From contig NZ_JAPFPW010000001.1 in assembly GCF_026155325.1 (NCBI RefSeq), positions 124,001-188,000 on the forward strand: a DNA stretch of 64,000 bases. The letters are read 5' to 3'. The position numbers and the translations under genes were made by a program. Positions 33,161-42,281 of the stretch are shown here, piece by piece (position 1 is the stretch's first letter; each line of letters starts with the position of its first letter). The DNA is from Desulfobotulus pelophilus (lineage in GTDB: Bacteria > Desulfobacterota > Desulfobacteria > Desulfobacterales > ASO4-4). The notes beneath the pieces are model-generated. The model saw only the letters and a program-made list of their open reading frames with translations, did not search any database and was not told where the DNA came from.

Positions 33161-34828
33161 TCAGGCGCTTTGCTTCCTGTAGTCAGGGCGTGCGTTTTTC
33201 CTTGGTGCCAGAGCCTTGACCGATACGCTGCGGGTTCCCAGAGGGATATCCCGGATATGTTTTTTCAGGAGAGCCGCAATGTCCGGTTCCACGTCCACAA
33301 AGGAGAACTCCCGGCGCATATCAATTTTACGAATACGGGTTGCCTGAATTCCGGCTGTTTTTGCAATAAAGCGGCTCATGGAAGCGGGGGTCAGCCCATC
33401 CAGTGTGCCGGCATTGACAAAGCAGCGGCACAGGCTGTTGTTGCGGCCGGAGGAAGGGGCCTGACCAGACTTCTGGAAAGGCCGGGCCGTTCTTGGTGCA
33501 TTCATGGGTGCATCCAGTTTTTCATGGGCGCCGGGCAAATTGCCAAGGGTCGGGGCATGGGCAGCAAGCAGTGCACGGATAAGGTCTTCCCTTGTGCAGG
33601 AAGCCATGTGTTTTTCTGCATCTTCCATAAGGGCCGCATCCACAGGCTGATTGTTCTGAATGGCTTCCGCAAGGTGGCAAAGCTGGCGTTCCTGGATTTC
33701 TACCGGATCGGGCAGGGGGCTTGGCACAAAGGAAAGGCCTGCTCTTCTGATAATGGCTGCCATGCGTCCCCGTTCTTCCGGAGAGATGAGGGCGACGGCA
33801 ATGCCGCTGTGCCCGGCACGGGCTGTTCGGCCCGATCTGTGGGTATAGGTTTCGGATACTTCGGGCAGCCGGTAGTGAATGACCAGAGGAAGTCCTGGGA
33901 GATCGATGCCTCGGGCTGCCACATTGGTGGCAACGAGAAGACGGAAGCGGTCCGTGCGGAAACGGTTGACCGTTGTTTCTCTCTGGGCCTGAGAAAGGTC
34001 ACCATGCAGGGCTTCGGCAGGAAAGCCCGATGCTGTCAGTCGTTCAGTCAGTTCCTGAGATTCTTTGCGTGTACGGCAGAAAATCAGGGCGCGGGCACCG
34101 GGGTGGGCCTGCAGTACACGAAGCAGTGCAGGGAAGCGGTGGCGTTCCCGTATGCAGTGGCAGATATGTTCCAGCCGGTCCGGTGATTCGGGGCTGTCTT
34201 CGGCCCGTATGACAGCCGGTTTTCTCAGGAGAGTGAAGACTTCAGACTTAATGGAGTCCGGCAAAGTGGCGGATACCATGGTACGGATATGTTCTTTTGG
34301 CAGATATTCCTGAATCTTATGAATATCTTCAAGAAAGCCGGGCGTAAGAAGTTCATCTCCTTCATCCAGAACAAGACGCTCAACGGAAGAAAGATCGGCA
34401 TCTCTGCGGGCGGCAAGATCAAGAAGCCGACCGGGCGTAGCCACAAGTATGGATGGTTTTCTGCTCAGGGCGCGGGCCTGAAGACTGATGCTGGATCCTC
34501 CGTAGGCAATGCAGACGCCAAAACCTGGAATCTGGGAAGAAAAAGCGGTAATGGCTTCGCCAACCTGAATGCATAGCTCCCTTGTCGGGACAATAACCAG
34601 GCCTCGGATGCCTTTTGTTTCGGGTGTCTCCGCGAGATGGTGGATCATGGGCAGACCGTAGGCGGCTGTCTTTCCAGTTCCTGTTGCAGCAAGAAGCAGT
34701 GCATCCTGCTCCGGGTTAGCCAGCAGATGGGGAATGGCCGAGCGCTGGATAGGGCTGGGGTCGCTGAAGTTTTGAAGGTTGAGTGCATCGAGAATACGGG
34801 GGTGAAGATTAAATTCTGAAAAAGTCAT
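33161..34828 (-). CDS. DEAD-box-family RNA helicase with DbpA RNA-binding domain
   Basis: 555-residue ATP-dependent RNA helicase. It has a Q-motif region (FSDPSPIQRSAIP), motif I AATGTGKT (47-54), PTRELCIQ, TPGRLLDL, motif II DEGD (155-158; the canonical form is DEAD), SAT (187-189), and C-terminal helicase motifs LLVATNVAARGIDLPG and YTHRSGRTARAG. After a basic linker (about 430-465) comes a DbpA-type RNA-binding domain (about 468-540: CRCFVNAGTLDGLTPASMSRFIAKTAGI, DMRREFSFVDV). This domain directs DbpA/CsdA to ribosomal RNA, so a role in ribosome assembly or cold adaptation is likely. AGGA precedes the ATG. Confidence 0.88.
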   Translation of the reverse strand: MTFSEFNLHPRILDALNLQNFSDPSPIQRSAIPHLLANPEQDALLLAATGTGKTAAYGLPMIHHLAETPETKGIRGLVIVPTRELCIQVGEAITAFSSQIPGFGVCIAYGGSSISLQARALSRKPSILVATPGRLLDLAARRDADLSSVERLVLDEGDELLTPGFLEDIHKIQEYLPKEHIRTMVSATLPDSIKSEVFTLLRKPAVIRAEDSPESPDRLEHICHCIRERHRFPALLRVLQAHPGARALIFCRTRKESQELTERLTASGFPAEALHGDLSQAQRETTVNRFRTDRFRLLVATNVAARGIDLPGLPLVIHYRLPEVSETYTHRSGRTARAGHSGIAVALISPEERGRMAAIIRRAGLSFVPSPLPDPVEIQERQLCHLAEAIQNNQPVDAALMEDAEKHMASCTREDLIRALLAAHAPTLGNLPGAHEKLDAPMNAPRTARPFQKSGQAPSSGRNNSLCRCFVNAGTLDGLTPASMSRFIAKTAGIQATRIRKIDMRREFSFVDVEPDIAALLKKHIRDIPLGTRSVSVKALAPRKNARPDYRKQSA

Positions 34829-34970
34829 GAATATTCCTGAAGATAAGATGAAGCGTGACGGGCACGCTTTCCGGTTCAGGGGAAACTCCCCTTCCGGTGG
34901 GTGAAGGGATGACCCGCACCACGTAATGGTTCCGTGGTTATGGGAGGGGTGCCATCCCCGACCTTCAGGA
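34829..34970 (-). ncRNA. Structured 5' leader of the helicase gene
   Basis: Within about 110 bp upstream of the start there are successive hairpins: AAGCGTG/CACGCTT (34851-34869); CCGG with inner AGGGGA/TCCCCT (34871-34897); CCACG/CGTGG (34919-34937); and a GGGG/CCCC hairpin (34946-34959). Similar long structured leaders occur on cold-shock and autoregulated helicase mRNAs. I recognise no known riboswitch class. Evidence is by eye only. Confidence 0.4.
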
Positions 34971-34973
34971 AAA

Positions 34974-35044
34974 GTAGTATGTTTTCAGCAAGGCCCATCC
35001 AAAACGGCATTTGGATATGTAGTATGGTTTGCATTAAAATGCAA
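34974..35044. repeat. Duplicated GTAGTATGNTTT motif and 16-bp palindrome
   Basis: GTAGTATGTTTT at 34974-34985 recurs as GTAGTATGGTTT at 35019-35030, 45 bp apart. The second copy runs into a near-perfect palindrome, TTGCATTAAAATGCAA (35029-35044). The position upstream of the helicase leader suggests promoter or regulator sites, but I could not fit good -35/-10 pairs. Confidence 0.4.
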
Positions 35045-35443
35045 GAAAAAAAGACCTGCTGATGTTGGTCTCTTTTTTAGTAAGGAGGTACGTTTTTGGA
35101 TGCGGGAGAATGAGAGATAATACTATGGGGGGCAGGGTCCGTAAAATTTTGAAAGTGAATAATTCGGCCGGTCTGGCTGGAGTGGCAGGGTTTCTTGGTA
35201 TGGCTCCGGCATAAGACAGGTTGGGATCCGGCCGGTCAAGGAGCCATTTTCTGATACGTTTTTCCCCTTACCCTTTCGCTGTGATGGGAGAGACGGTTTT
35301 ACAGGATCTGAGGGCAGGTTTCCTCGCCTTGTTTCAGGGCTAAACGAGTACGGTCAGCCCTGAAACAAGGGGTAAATGAGAAAGAGGGCCAGAGCTTTGT
35401 GGCCCTGAAATTCAACTCGATCTGAATAAAAAAGCGGGTTGGG
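35045..35443. other. Intergenic region between helicase leader and metE, with nested inverted repeats
   Basis: No gene supported. A perfect 15-bp inverted repeat (CCTTGTTTCAGGGCT/AGCCCTGAAACAAGG) occupies 35327-35341 and 35356-35370. A second hairpin, AGGGCCA/TGGCCCT (35385-35391 and 35400-35406), lies closer to metE and, read on the minus strand, is followed by CTTTCT. The GCCCTGAAA sequence is shared by both, so alternative pairings are possible. These are probably metE 3'-end signals. Confidence 0.5.
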
Positions 35444-37738
35444 TCATGAGGCCCCGAAATCTTGTCTCAGCTCGTGTGCAGCGGTCACCATGGCCCTGAG
35501 GGCAGCGTTTACTTCCTCTTCCCTGCGGGTTTTGAGTCCGCAATCGGGGTTGACCCAGAGGCGTTTCGGATCAATGACGTCGAGCAGTACCTGCAGGGTA
35601 TGAAGAATTTCATTTTTGTCTGGAACCTGAGGAGAGTGGATATCGTAGACACCCGGCCCGATATCTCTGGGATAGGGGTGCTGGCGCAGCTGATCCACAA
35701 GGCTCAAGGCGCTTCTGGATGCTTCAATGGTAATGACATCTGCATCAAGGGTATCAATGGCGTCCAGAATATCACCGAACTCACTGTAGCACATATGGGT
35801 ATGGATCTGGGTATCCGGGCGCACCCCGTCATGGCAGAGCCGGAAGGCATTGACCGCAGCTGTGAGATAACTTTCCCACTGGTTCTTTTTCAAAGGCAGT
35901 TTTTCTCTTAATGCGGCTTCATCTATCTGTATAATCGCACAACCCCGGGCTTCAAGGTCCAGAACTTCATCTCTTATGGCCAGTGCCAGCTGGAACAGGC
36001 AGTCTTGCTGACTGATGTCTTCACGGACAAATGACCAGTTTAGAATGGTGACCGGTCCCGTTAACATTCCTTTTACGGGTTTTTCCGTACAGTTCTGAGC
36101 AAATTGCCATGTGTCAACGGTCATGGGCCGGGGCCTGTTTACATCTCCTAGGAGAACGGGAGGTTTGACACACCGGGTACCATAGGACTGTACCCATCCG
36201 TTTTTTGTAAAAAGAAAGCCTTCCAGCTGTTCTCCGAAGAATTCGACCATGTCGTTGCGTTCAAATTCTCCGTGAACGAGAACATCAAGGCCCATGGATT
36301 CCTGCAACAGAATGGTATCCCGTATGCGTTGTTGAATGAATGATGTGTACTCTTCCATGCTGATGTCGCCATTTTTGAAGGCCCTGCGCCTGGAGCGTAT
36401 GTCGGCGGTCTGAGGAAAGGATCCGATGGTGGTGCAGGGAAAAAGGGGAAGCTTCAGTCGTTGAGACTGACTTGCCCTGCGGGTGGCCTCATCGGGAAAA
36501 CGGCGGAATCCTTGTCCTTTCAAGGGTTCTGTTTTGCGTCGTACATCGGGCAGGACCCGCCCCGGGATGCGGGCTGCCTGCTCCAGTCTCTGCTGATTCT
36601 GCAGGAAGAGAGGATGGAACTCCGCCTTGTCTTCGCCAAAAAGAGTGGCAATCTCTGTCAGTTCTTCGAGCTTTTCTTCAGCAAAGGCAAGTGCCCCGAG
36701 CGTTTCAGGGCTGAGGTCGGTTTCAGGTCCCAGAGAGTAGGGAAGATGCAGCAGGGAGCAGGATGGAGCCAGGACAAGACGATCGGAAGAGACGATGGCT
36801 GCAATGCGGCGGAGAAGAGCCAGACTTTTTTGATAATTATTGCGCCAGATGTTGCGGCCGTTGATGATCCCTGCGGTGAGAATTTTGTCTTCAGGAAAGC
36901 CTTCCTGCTCAAGGCTTGTGATGGTGGAGATCCCTTCCACAAAATCAAGCCCTATGCCCTGAACCGGAAGCGCATACAGGGTTTTTAACAGGGGGCTGGC
37001 ATCACCGAAATAGGTTTGTAGCTGAAGGCTGACGCCGGCATCGGGATCGGCAAGGGATTCGTACAGGGAAATAAAAAAGGCTTGGTCTTCCTCGCTTACA
37101 TCCGTAACAAGACAGGGCTCATCCAGCTGTACCCATGTGGCTCCAGCTGCGCCCAGTGCCCGTATGAGTTTCCGGTATGCTTCGATCAAGGGGGCTGCGA
37201 TTGTCTGGGCTGAGGTTTTGCCGGAGAAGCGTGTAAGGCGTAAAAGTGTGTAGGGCCCTGGAAGAACAGGCCTTGTATGGAAGCCGTATGCAAGGGCTTC
37301 TTTAAACTCCGTGAGGGGCTTGTGCCCCATAAGGCCGATGGTGCTGCTGTCGTCTACCTCAGGGACCATATAGTGGTAATTGGTTGTAAACCATTTTTTC
37401 ATGGCAAGGGCTTTGGCTTTGTGGCCGTTTTTTTCATACCCCCTTGCCATGGCAAAGGTGCGGATTATGGGGTCCTGGGGCAGGGAACGGAAACGTTCCG
37501 GGATCATGCCGAAAAGAAATGCCGTATCCAGCAGGGTGTCATAGTAGGAAAAGTCGTTGGAAGGTACGGATTGAATGCCCTTTTCATGCTGTTTCTGCCA
37601 GTGCTGCCAGCGGAGATTTTTTCCTTCCTGCAGCAGTTCATCTGCCGTGACGGATCCTTGAAAGTATCGTTCTGCGGCTTTTTTCAGCTCCCTGTTTTTC
37701 CCGATTCTTGGGTAGCCTATGGTGGTAACTGTCAACAT
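35444..37738 (-). CDS. metE: Cobalamin-independent methionine synthase
   Basis: 764-residue MetE, which transfers the methyl group of 5-methyl-THF-polyglutamate to homocysteine. Two (beta/alpha)8 barrels are present: the N-terminal half starts TTIGYPRIGKNRELKKA, and the C-terminal catalytic half carries zinc ligands in HTHMCYSEF (His, Cys), IEASRS (Glu) and NPDCGLKTR (Cys). The conserved TTIGSFPQTADIR and GPVTILNWSF are intact. AAAGGAG sits 6 nt before the ATG. A sigma-70 promoter overlapped by a TATATC-N2-GATATA palindrome lies close upstream, implying repression. I found no cobalamin or SAM riboswitch in the leader. Confidence 0.96.
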   Translation of the reverse strand: MLTVTTIGYPRIGKNRELKKAAERYFQGSVTADELLQEGKNLRWQHWQKQHEKGIQSVPSNDFSYYDTLLDTAFLFGMIPERFRSLPQDPIIRTFAMARGYEKNGHKAKALAMKKWFTTNYHYMVPEVDDSSTIGLMGHKPLTEFKEALAYGFHTRPVLPGPYTLLRLTRFSGKTSAQTIAAPLIEAYRKLIRALGAAGATWVQLDEPCLVTDVSEEDQAFFISLYESLADPDAGVSLQLQTYFGDASPLLKTLYALPVQGIGLDFVEGISTITSLEQEGFPEDKILTAGIINGRNIWRNNYQKSLALLRRIAAIVSSDRLVLAPSCSLLHLPYSLGPETDLSPETLGALAFAEEKLEELTEIATLFGEDKAEFHPLFLQNQQRLEQAARIPGRVLPDVRRKTEPLKGQGFRRFPDEATRRASQSQRLKLPLFPCTTIGSFPQTADIRSRRRAFKNGDISMEEYTSFIQQRIRDTILLQESMGLDVLVHGEFERNDMVEFFGEQLEGFLFTKNGWVQSYGTRCVKPPVLLGDVNRPRPMTVDTWQFAQNCTEKPVKGMLTGPVTILNWSFVREDISQQDCLFQLALAIRDEVLDLEARGCAIIQIDEAALREKLPLKKNQWESYLTAAVNAFRLCHDGVRPDTQIHTHMCYSEFGDILDAIDTLDADVITIEASRSALSLVDQLRQHPYPRDIGPGVYDIHSPQVPDKNEILHTLQVLLDVIDPKRLWVNPDCGLKTRREEEVNAALRAMVTAAHELRQDFGAS

Positions 37739-37763
37739 GCCTGCTCCTTTATGAGTAGTTTTT

Positions 37764-37777
37764 TATATCAGGATATA
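37764..37777. promoter_or_regulatory. Palindromic operator over the metE promoter
   Basis: TATATC-AG-GATATA, perfect 6-bp arms with a 2-bp centre, covering the -10 box of the metE promoter. The site is positioned for repression. An ArsR-type SahR or another methionine regulator is a candidate, but this assignment is inference. Confidence 0.5.
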
Positions 37778-37798
37778 TTGATTTATTGAAGTGTGCAA
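37770..37798 (-). promoter_or_regulatory. Sigma-70-type metE promoter
   Basis: On the minus strand TTGCAC (37793-37798), a 17-bp spacer and TATCCT (37770-37775). Transcription would start about 25 nt before the metE ATG, so the leader is too short for a riboswitch. Confidence 0.65.
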
Positions 37799-38507
37799 GG
37801 GTTTTCAGGTTTTGTCCCCATCATCAGAAAAATTTTGGTGTTATGGAGTGCAGAGAGAAGGGCGGTGTTCAGGGTTGTTTATGGCTGCTGGAAGAGGATG
37901 GTTCAGATGATAGCATCCTTTATGATGAAGGGTAATCCAGTGAATTCTAAAAGGAGGCCAGGTAATTTACGGAATAAAATCAGAGGTGCAGGGACGAATG
38001 GGATGGCAAAAAACACTTGCGCATGAAAATAATCTGGCTTATACCCCCTCCATGCACTGGATGTGCCTTTATGGGTTCCGATAAAAAAGCAGAGCGCTCA
38101 CTGAACCGGGTTTGATGGGCTCTTTGTGCCCCGCAGCCTTTTTACCGGCAGCAAAAGCGGGGTACGGCTTGCCACGGATATGGAAAGAAACGTGCCGTAT
38201 GGTAATTTTCTCCGGTCAGCCTTCAATGCAAAGGATCGGGCCAGAGAGAAATTTTCTTTTTCCGGATTCCGGCCTTGTGTGGGGCCTTTTATGCTGTGAG
38301 ATCAGGCAGGGGCGGAAACAGGGGCGAGCGGCCTGATTTTATAGCCAGTATCTCAGGCTGATGAACAGGATGCAATAATGTGGAATAGGCGCCGTAAAGA
38401 TTTGGATGGAGCCAGTCCTGTTGAACAAGCGGGCTGGAGCAGCCTTTGACTGGTTTGCAGGAGATCCCTGCATTAATAAGGATGAAGCAAAAGGAGAATA
38501 TGCATCT
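37799..38507. other. Intergenic region between metE and the alanine symporter
   Basis: About 700 bp. Short ORFs here (77 and 74 codons on the plus strand) have no ribosome sites or recognisable features. A CCCCGC/GCGGGG pairing around 38130-38180 could form a hairpin. I looked for a glycine riboswitch upstream of the symporter and did not find its conserved blocks. The plus-strand frame extends 34 codons upstream of the symporter start without family similarity. Confidence 0.35.
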
Positions 38508-39866
38508 ATGAACGCATCATGGTTGGACAGCCTGGAAGAGTGGGTAACCATTGCCGGCTCCTTTGTTTGGGGAGCCCCACTGCTCGTCCTTCTGGTTGGA
38601 ACAGGGTTCTGGCTGACCTGGGCATTGCGGGGCATTCAGATTTCAGCCCTTATGCATGCTCTCTATCTTGCCCTTGTCAAACGCAGGGAAGATGAGGAGG
38701 AGGATGGAGATATTTCCCATTTTCAGGCGCTGATGACGGCACTGTCCGCAACGGTTGGTACCGGTAATATTGCTGGTGTTGCAACGGCCATTGCCATTGG
38801 AGGGCCGGGGGCTCTTTTCTGGATGTGGGTGACAGGGCTTCTGGGCATGGCAACGAAATATGCCGAAGCCGTTCTGGCCGTCGTCTATCGAGAAAAGGAT
38901 GAAAAAGGTCAGATGCGCGGTGGGCCTATGTACTATATTGCCAAAGGAGTCGGCTGGAAGTGGATGGCTGTGCTTTTTGCGTTTTTTGCCAGCGTGGCAG
39001 CCTTTGGAATCGGTAATATGGTACAGTCAAATTCCGTTGCGGATGCGGTTCGCACTACTTTTGGTGTTCCTGTGTGGATTACGGGACTTGTGCTGATGGT
39101 GCTGGTGGCCACAGTGGTTCTGGGAGGCATAAAAACCATCGGAAGGGTCACCAGTATTCTGGTTCCTGTGATGATTGTTTTTTATATGGTGGCTTCCATA
39201 GCCGTACTTCTTTTGTTTGCGAGAGAGATTCCAGAGGCTTTCAGGCTGATTTTTGTCCATGCCTTTTCACCAATGGCTGCTACGGGTGGCTTTGCGGGCT
39301 CCGTTCTCATGCTCACCATACGAATGGGGGTTTCGAGGGGACTTTTTTCCAATGAATCAGGCCTCGGCAGTGCTCCCATCGCCGCTGCTGCAGCCCAGAC
39401 GGCTCATCCCGTCACACAGGCTCTGGTGTCCATGACCCAGACCTTCATCGATACACTGGTTGTATGCACCCTTACGGGTCTCGTTCTGATCCTGACGGGT
39501 GCATGGTCTTCCGGAGCCACGGGCGCTTCTCTTACGGCGGGTGCTTTTGAACTGGCACTTCCCGGACTGGGTTCCTATATTGTTACCTGCGGCCTGATAC
39601 TTTTTGCCTATTCAACCATGCTTGGATGGTGCTATTATGGTGAAAAATCCATAGAGTATCTTCTTGGAGAAAAAGCCGTACTGCCCTATCGGGTATGTTA
39701 TGTTGTGTTTGTTGCCATTGGAGCCACGCTGAAACTCGAGTTGGTATGGGGGCTTGCGGATCTTTTCAACGGGCTGATGGCTTTCCCGAACCTTGTGGCT
39801 CTTCTGGTATTAACCCCGGTGGTTGTCCGGTATACTCAGGAGTATTTTCGGGATGTGCGCCCTTGA
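38508..39866 (+). CDS. Alanine/glycine:sodium (or proton) symporter, AGCS family
   Basis: 452-residue secondary transporter with about 10-11 membrane helices. AGCS signatures are [54 protein letters not shown], and [27 protein letters not shown]. It imports alanine or glycine with Na+ (H+ in a few members). I placed the start at the ATG 38508, after AAAAGGAG, because the preceding 34 codons are not family-like. It is a single gene with its own terminator. Substrate choice between alanine and glycine is not resolved. Confidence 0.92.
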   Translation: MNASWLDSLEEWVTIAGSFVWGAPLLVLLVGTGFWLTWALRGIQISALMHALYLALVKRREDEEEDGDISHFQALMTALSATVGTGNIAGVATAIAIGGPGALFWMWVTGLLGMATKYAEAVLAVVYREKDEKGQMRGGPMYYIAKGVGWKWMAVLFAFFASVAAFGIGNMVQSNSVADAVRTTFGVPVWITGLVLMVLVATVVLGGIKTIGRVTSILVPVMIVFYMVASIAVLLLFAREIPEAFRLIFVHAFSPMAATGGFAGSVLMLTIRMGVSRGLFSNESGLGSAPIAAAAAQTAHPVTQALVSMTQTFIDTLVVCTLTGLVLILTGAWSSGATGASLTAGAFELALPGLGSYIVTCGLILFAYSTMLGWCYYGEKSIEYLLGEKAVLPYRVCYVVFVAIGATLKLELVWGLADLFNGLMAFPNLVALLVLTPVVVRYTQEYFRDVRP

Positions 39867-39984
39867 AAGGGCAGGAAAACCAGCTTCGGTATCCGCCCGC
39901 GCATGAATGAGGGAGTTTCGGGTGCTGTTACGTATGATGAATAAGATTATCTGCCCTGATGGAGATGCGTGAGCATCGGTGGAT

Positions 39985-40026
39985 GGGGGTGTCGTGCCGG
40001 AGACGGGATGGGACCCCCTTTTTTTA
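39985..40026 (+). terminator. Intrinsic terminator after the symporter gene
   Basis: GGGGGT (39985-39990) pairs with ACCCCC (40013-40018) across a 22-nt loop that can pair further. A run of T residues follows. It separates the symporter from the TetR-thioesterase unit. Confidence 0.7.
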
Positions 40027-40097
40027 TTTTTATTCTTGCAGATAAGTGATTTTTTTATTAAACATCCATTGAATAACTATGGGGAGGATCAATTATA

Positions 40098-40742
40098 TTG
40101 CGGAAACGACAGAATGCTCAGGAAAGAAAGCCCGTTATTCTTGATGCCTTTTATGCTGCCATACGGGAAGAGGGCATAGAAAACGCATCGGTTGCCAAGG
40201 TTGCGGCACGGGCAGGTATTCATCCCAGCCTGGTGATTCATTATTTCGGAACCAAGGAAAAAATGCTCATGGAGCTTGTGGATCAGGTTCTGGAAACCTA
40301 TGGTGCGCTCATCGGCAGTCTTCCCCGGGATGGTGCTCCGGGTGAGAGACTTCTGAGGATACTGGCAACCATATGGGGGCCATCCTGGTACGGTGCCGTG
40401 GCTCCTTCCGTTGTCTATTCCTTCCTTGCCATTGCCAGGAGAAATCAGGAGGTTGCCCGTCGTGTCGACCATCTTTATGGGAAGTACAGGCGCTTTCTGG
40501 AAAAAGAAGTTGCAGCCGCTGCCGCTGCGGGCGTGGTCTCGGTCAGGGATGTTCCGGCATCTGTTTCGGCCCTCTTGTCCCTTAGTGAGGGGTCTCATTA
40601 TTTTCGTCACCACTTTGGAGGCAGTGAAGAGGCCCACAGGCAGGCCATGATGCGCGCCGCCCTGATCATTCTCGGAGCATCACCAGAAGTTATGGTTTTA
40701 TACGAAGGAGGTTTTGGTAGTGGCGGAGTGGAGAGCTCTTAA
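40098..40742 (+). CDS. TetR/AcrR family transcriptional regulator
   Basis: 214-residue TetR protein with an N-terminal helix-turn-helix (ILDAFYAAIREEGIENASVAKVAARAGIHPSLVIHYFGTKEKML) and a helical ligand domain resembling BetI/TetR_C_6-type members (VVYSFLAIARRNQEVARRVDHLYGKYRRFL). The start is a TTG, with GGGGAGG about 10 nt upstream. It overlaps the thioesterase gene by 23 nt and probably controls the following lipid-metabolism genes. Ligand unknown. Confidence 0.85.
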   Translation: MRKRQNAQERKPVILDAFYAAIREEGIENASVAKVAARAGIHPSLVIHYFGTKEKMLMELVDQVLETYGALIGSLPRDGAPGERLLRILATIWGPSWYGAVAPSVVYSFLAIARRNQEVARRVDHLYGKYRRFLEKEVAAAAAAGVVSVRDVPASVSALLSLSEGSHYFRHHFGGSEEAHRQAMMRAALIILGASPEVMVLYEGGFGSGGVESS

Positions 40743-41211
40743 GAATATTGATCCCCATTGTTTTGCCTGTGGTCAGGGGAATTCCCATGGACTGCATATG
40801 CGTTTTTTTTCCAACGGAGAACGGGTGAAATCCCGGCTGGTGATCCCCGACCACCTGAGGGGCTGGCATACGCTGGTTCATGGGGGGGTGTTGGCTACCA
40901 TACTCGATGAAGCCATGAGCTGGGCAGCCATTCATCTTACCGGGCATTTTATTCTTACCCAGGAGATGACGGTGCGTTTTAAAAAGCCGGTTCACATTGG
41001 AGAAGAGATTCGGGTTCAAAGTTTTGTGAATGAACGTGTTTCTCCTAAGAAGGCTGGACTCAAGGCAGAAATCTGCAACATGTCCGGCGATGTCTGTGCG
41101 GAAAGTTCGGGTCTGTTTGCCCTTTTTACGACGGAAGATTTCATCCGGAAAGATCTGGTTCCGGCTCATATGCTGGAAGCCATGAATGAAAGTATGTGGA
41201 GGAGTGCATGA
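40720..41211 (+). CDS. PaaI-type hotdog thioesterase
   Basis: Acyl-CoA thioesterase-like protein of about 163 residues with the hotdog fold. HCFACGQGNSHGLHMRF is typical of the N-terminus. The helix motif LVHGGVLATILDEAMSWAA carries the His-Gly-Gly and catalytic acid positions of PaaI enzymes. The second strand TQEMTVRFKKPVHIGEEI is canonical. The GTG at 40720 is 8 nt after AAGGAGG; a TTG at 40714 is too close. It overlaps the patatin gene by 4 nt. It probably hydrolyses acyl-CoA; chain length is unknown. Confidence 0.85.
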   Translation: MAEWRALKNIDPHCFACGQGNSHGLHMRFFSNGERVKSRLVIPDHLRGWHTLVHGGVLATILDEAMSWAAIHLTGHFILTQEMTVRFKKPVHIGEEIRVQSFVNERVSPKKAGLKAEICNMSGDVCAESSGLFALFTTEDFIRKDLVPAHMLEAMNESMWRSA

Positions 41212-42281
41212 AGCCGCTTCTTTTTCTTGCCGGCCCCAGAGCCTATAAGCGTATTCGGGAGAAAGGTCTGGGGCCTGATGATGTACGCCTGGTTCTCGGA
41301 GCTTCCGGTGCCGCCAAATGGCTGGGCATCCATGGTTTGGATGTTGCCGTTTTTTCAGATTTTCTTACCGGATCGTCCCGACCGGTTCCATTTTTTGGAA
41401 CCAGTATCGGAGCATGGAAGCTGGCAGCGGCAACCCGAAAAGATCCACGGGCAGCCTTTGATTTTCTGGCCCATGCCTATATGCATCAGTTTTATAAAAA
41501 ACCTGTGCGCAGACGCCACGTAGACCAGGAAGCTCTGCGTATTGTCGATGCGTTTTTGCCTCCCGGAGCAGCCAGGGAGATCCTTTCCCATCCGAAGTTC
41601 CGGTTGCACCTCTCGGTCATTCGCTGCAATGGTGCCCTTGCTTCGGAAAATGCCATGGCACTGGCGTGGGGGCTGGGTATGGCGTTTACCGTGAATTGGA
41701 AGGGCCGGTCCCAGTATATCCGCCGTTTTGACCGGGTTATTTTTCATGACCCAAGGGAGGAAAGCCTGGTAAACGGTGCTTTTAATGGTGCTTCATCCGT
41801 TCCTTTGACTCCGGAAAATTTTCGTTCTGCCCTTCTTGCCACAGGGTCCATCCCTTTTCTGATGAGTGGTGTTCCAGAAATTCCAGGAGCCGGGGAAGGA
41901 ACGTTCAGGGATGGTGGGCTTGTGGACTATCACCCCTTGCCTCCGGAGGAGCTTGAGGAGGGTATTGTTCTGTATCCTCATTTCTATCCGGAAGTCATAC
42001 CGGGCTGGTTTGATAAAAGAATGCCACGTCGCCGGGCATCGGCAATGGATCTTGCCGATGTTCTCCTGCTGGCACCATCATCGGAATATGTGGAAAAACT
42101 TCCCTTTGGTCGGATTCCGGACAGAAGAGATTTCAAGGTTTTTGAGGGCAATGATGCCGCAAGGCTCTCCTTTTGGAAAAAGGCAGTGGCAGAGAGCCGG
42201 CGTCTCGGTGATGCCTTCCTTGAAGCTCTTGAAAATGGGCGTATCGAAGATTGTATACAGCCCATGGGCATGGATGCCTGA
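41208..42281 (+). CDS. Patatin-like phospholipase domain protein
   Basis: 357-residue protein with patatin-type serine-aspartate hydrolase motifs: GASGAAKW (oxyanion region, about 29-36), the nucleophile elbow GTSIGAWK (GXSXG, Ser about 64), and DGGLVDYHP (about 230) for the catalytic Asp. It has no signal peptide, so it is probably cytoplasmic or membrane-associated. It follows the thioesterase with an ATGA overlap and GGAGGAG upstream of ATG 41208. Context with a thioesterase and a hydroxyacyl-CoA dehydrogenase suggests turnover of lipid or storage acyl esters. Substrate not known. Confidence 0.8.
   Translation: MKPLLFLAGPRAYKRIREKGLGPDDVRLVLGASGAAKWLGIHGLDVAVFSDFLTGSSRPVPFFGTSIGAWKLAAATRKDPRAAFDFLAHAYMHQFYKKPVRRRHVDQEALRIVDAFLPPGAAREILSHPKFRLHLSVIRCNGALASENAMALAWGLGMAFTVNWKGRSQYIRRFDRVIFHDPREESLVNGAFNGASSVPLTPENFRSALLATGSIPFLMSGVPEIPGAGEGTFRDGGLVDYHPLPPEELEEGIVLYPHFYPEVIPGWFDKRMPRRRASAMDLADVLLLAPSSEYVEKLPFGRIPDRRDFKVFEGNDAARLSFWKKAVAESRRLGDAFLEALENGRIEDCIQPMGMDA

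Noticed and set aside
37739-38507. SAM, cobalamin or glycine riboswitch upstream of metE or the AGCS symporter
   Set aside because: I looked for the conserved blocks of each class on both strands and did not find them. The metE leader is also only about 25 nt long.
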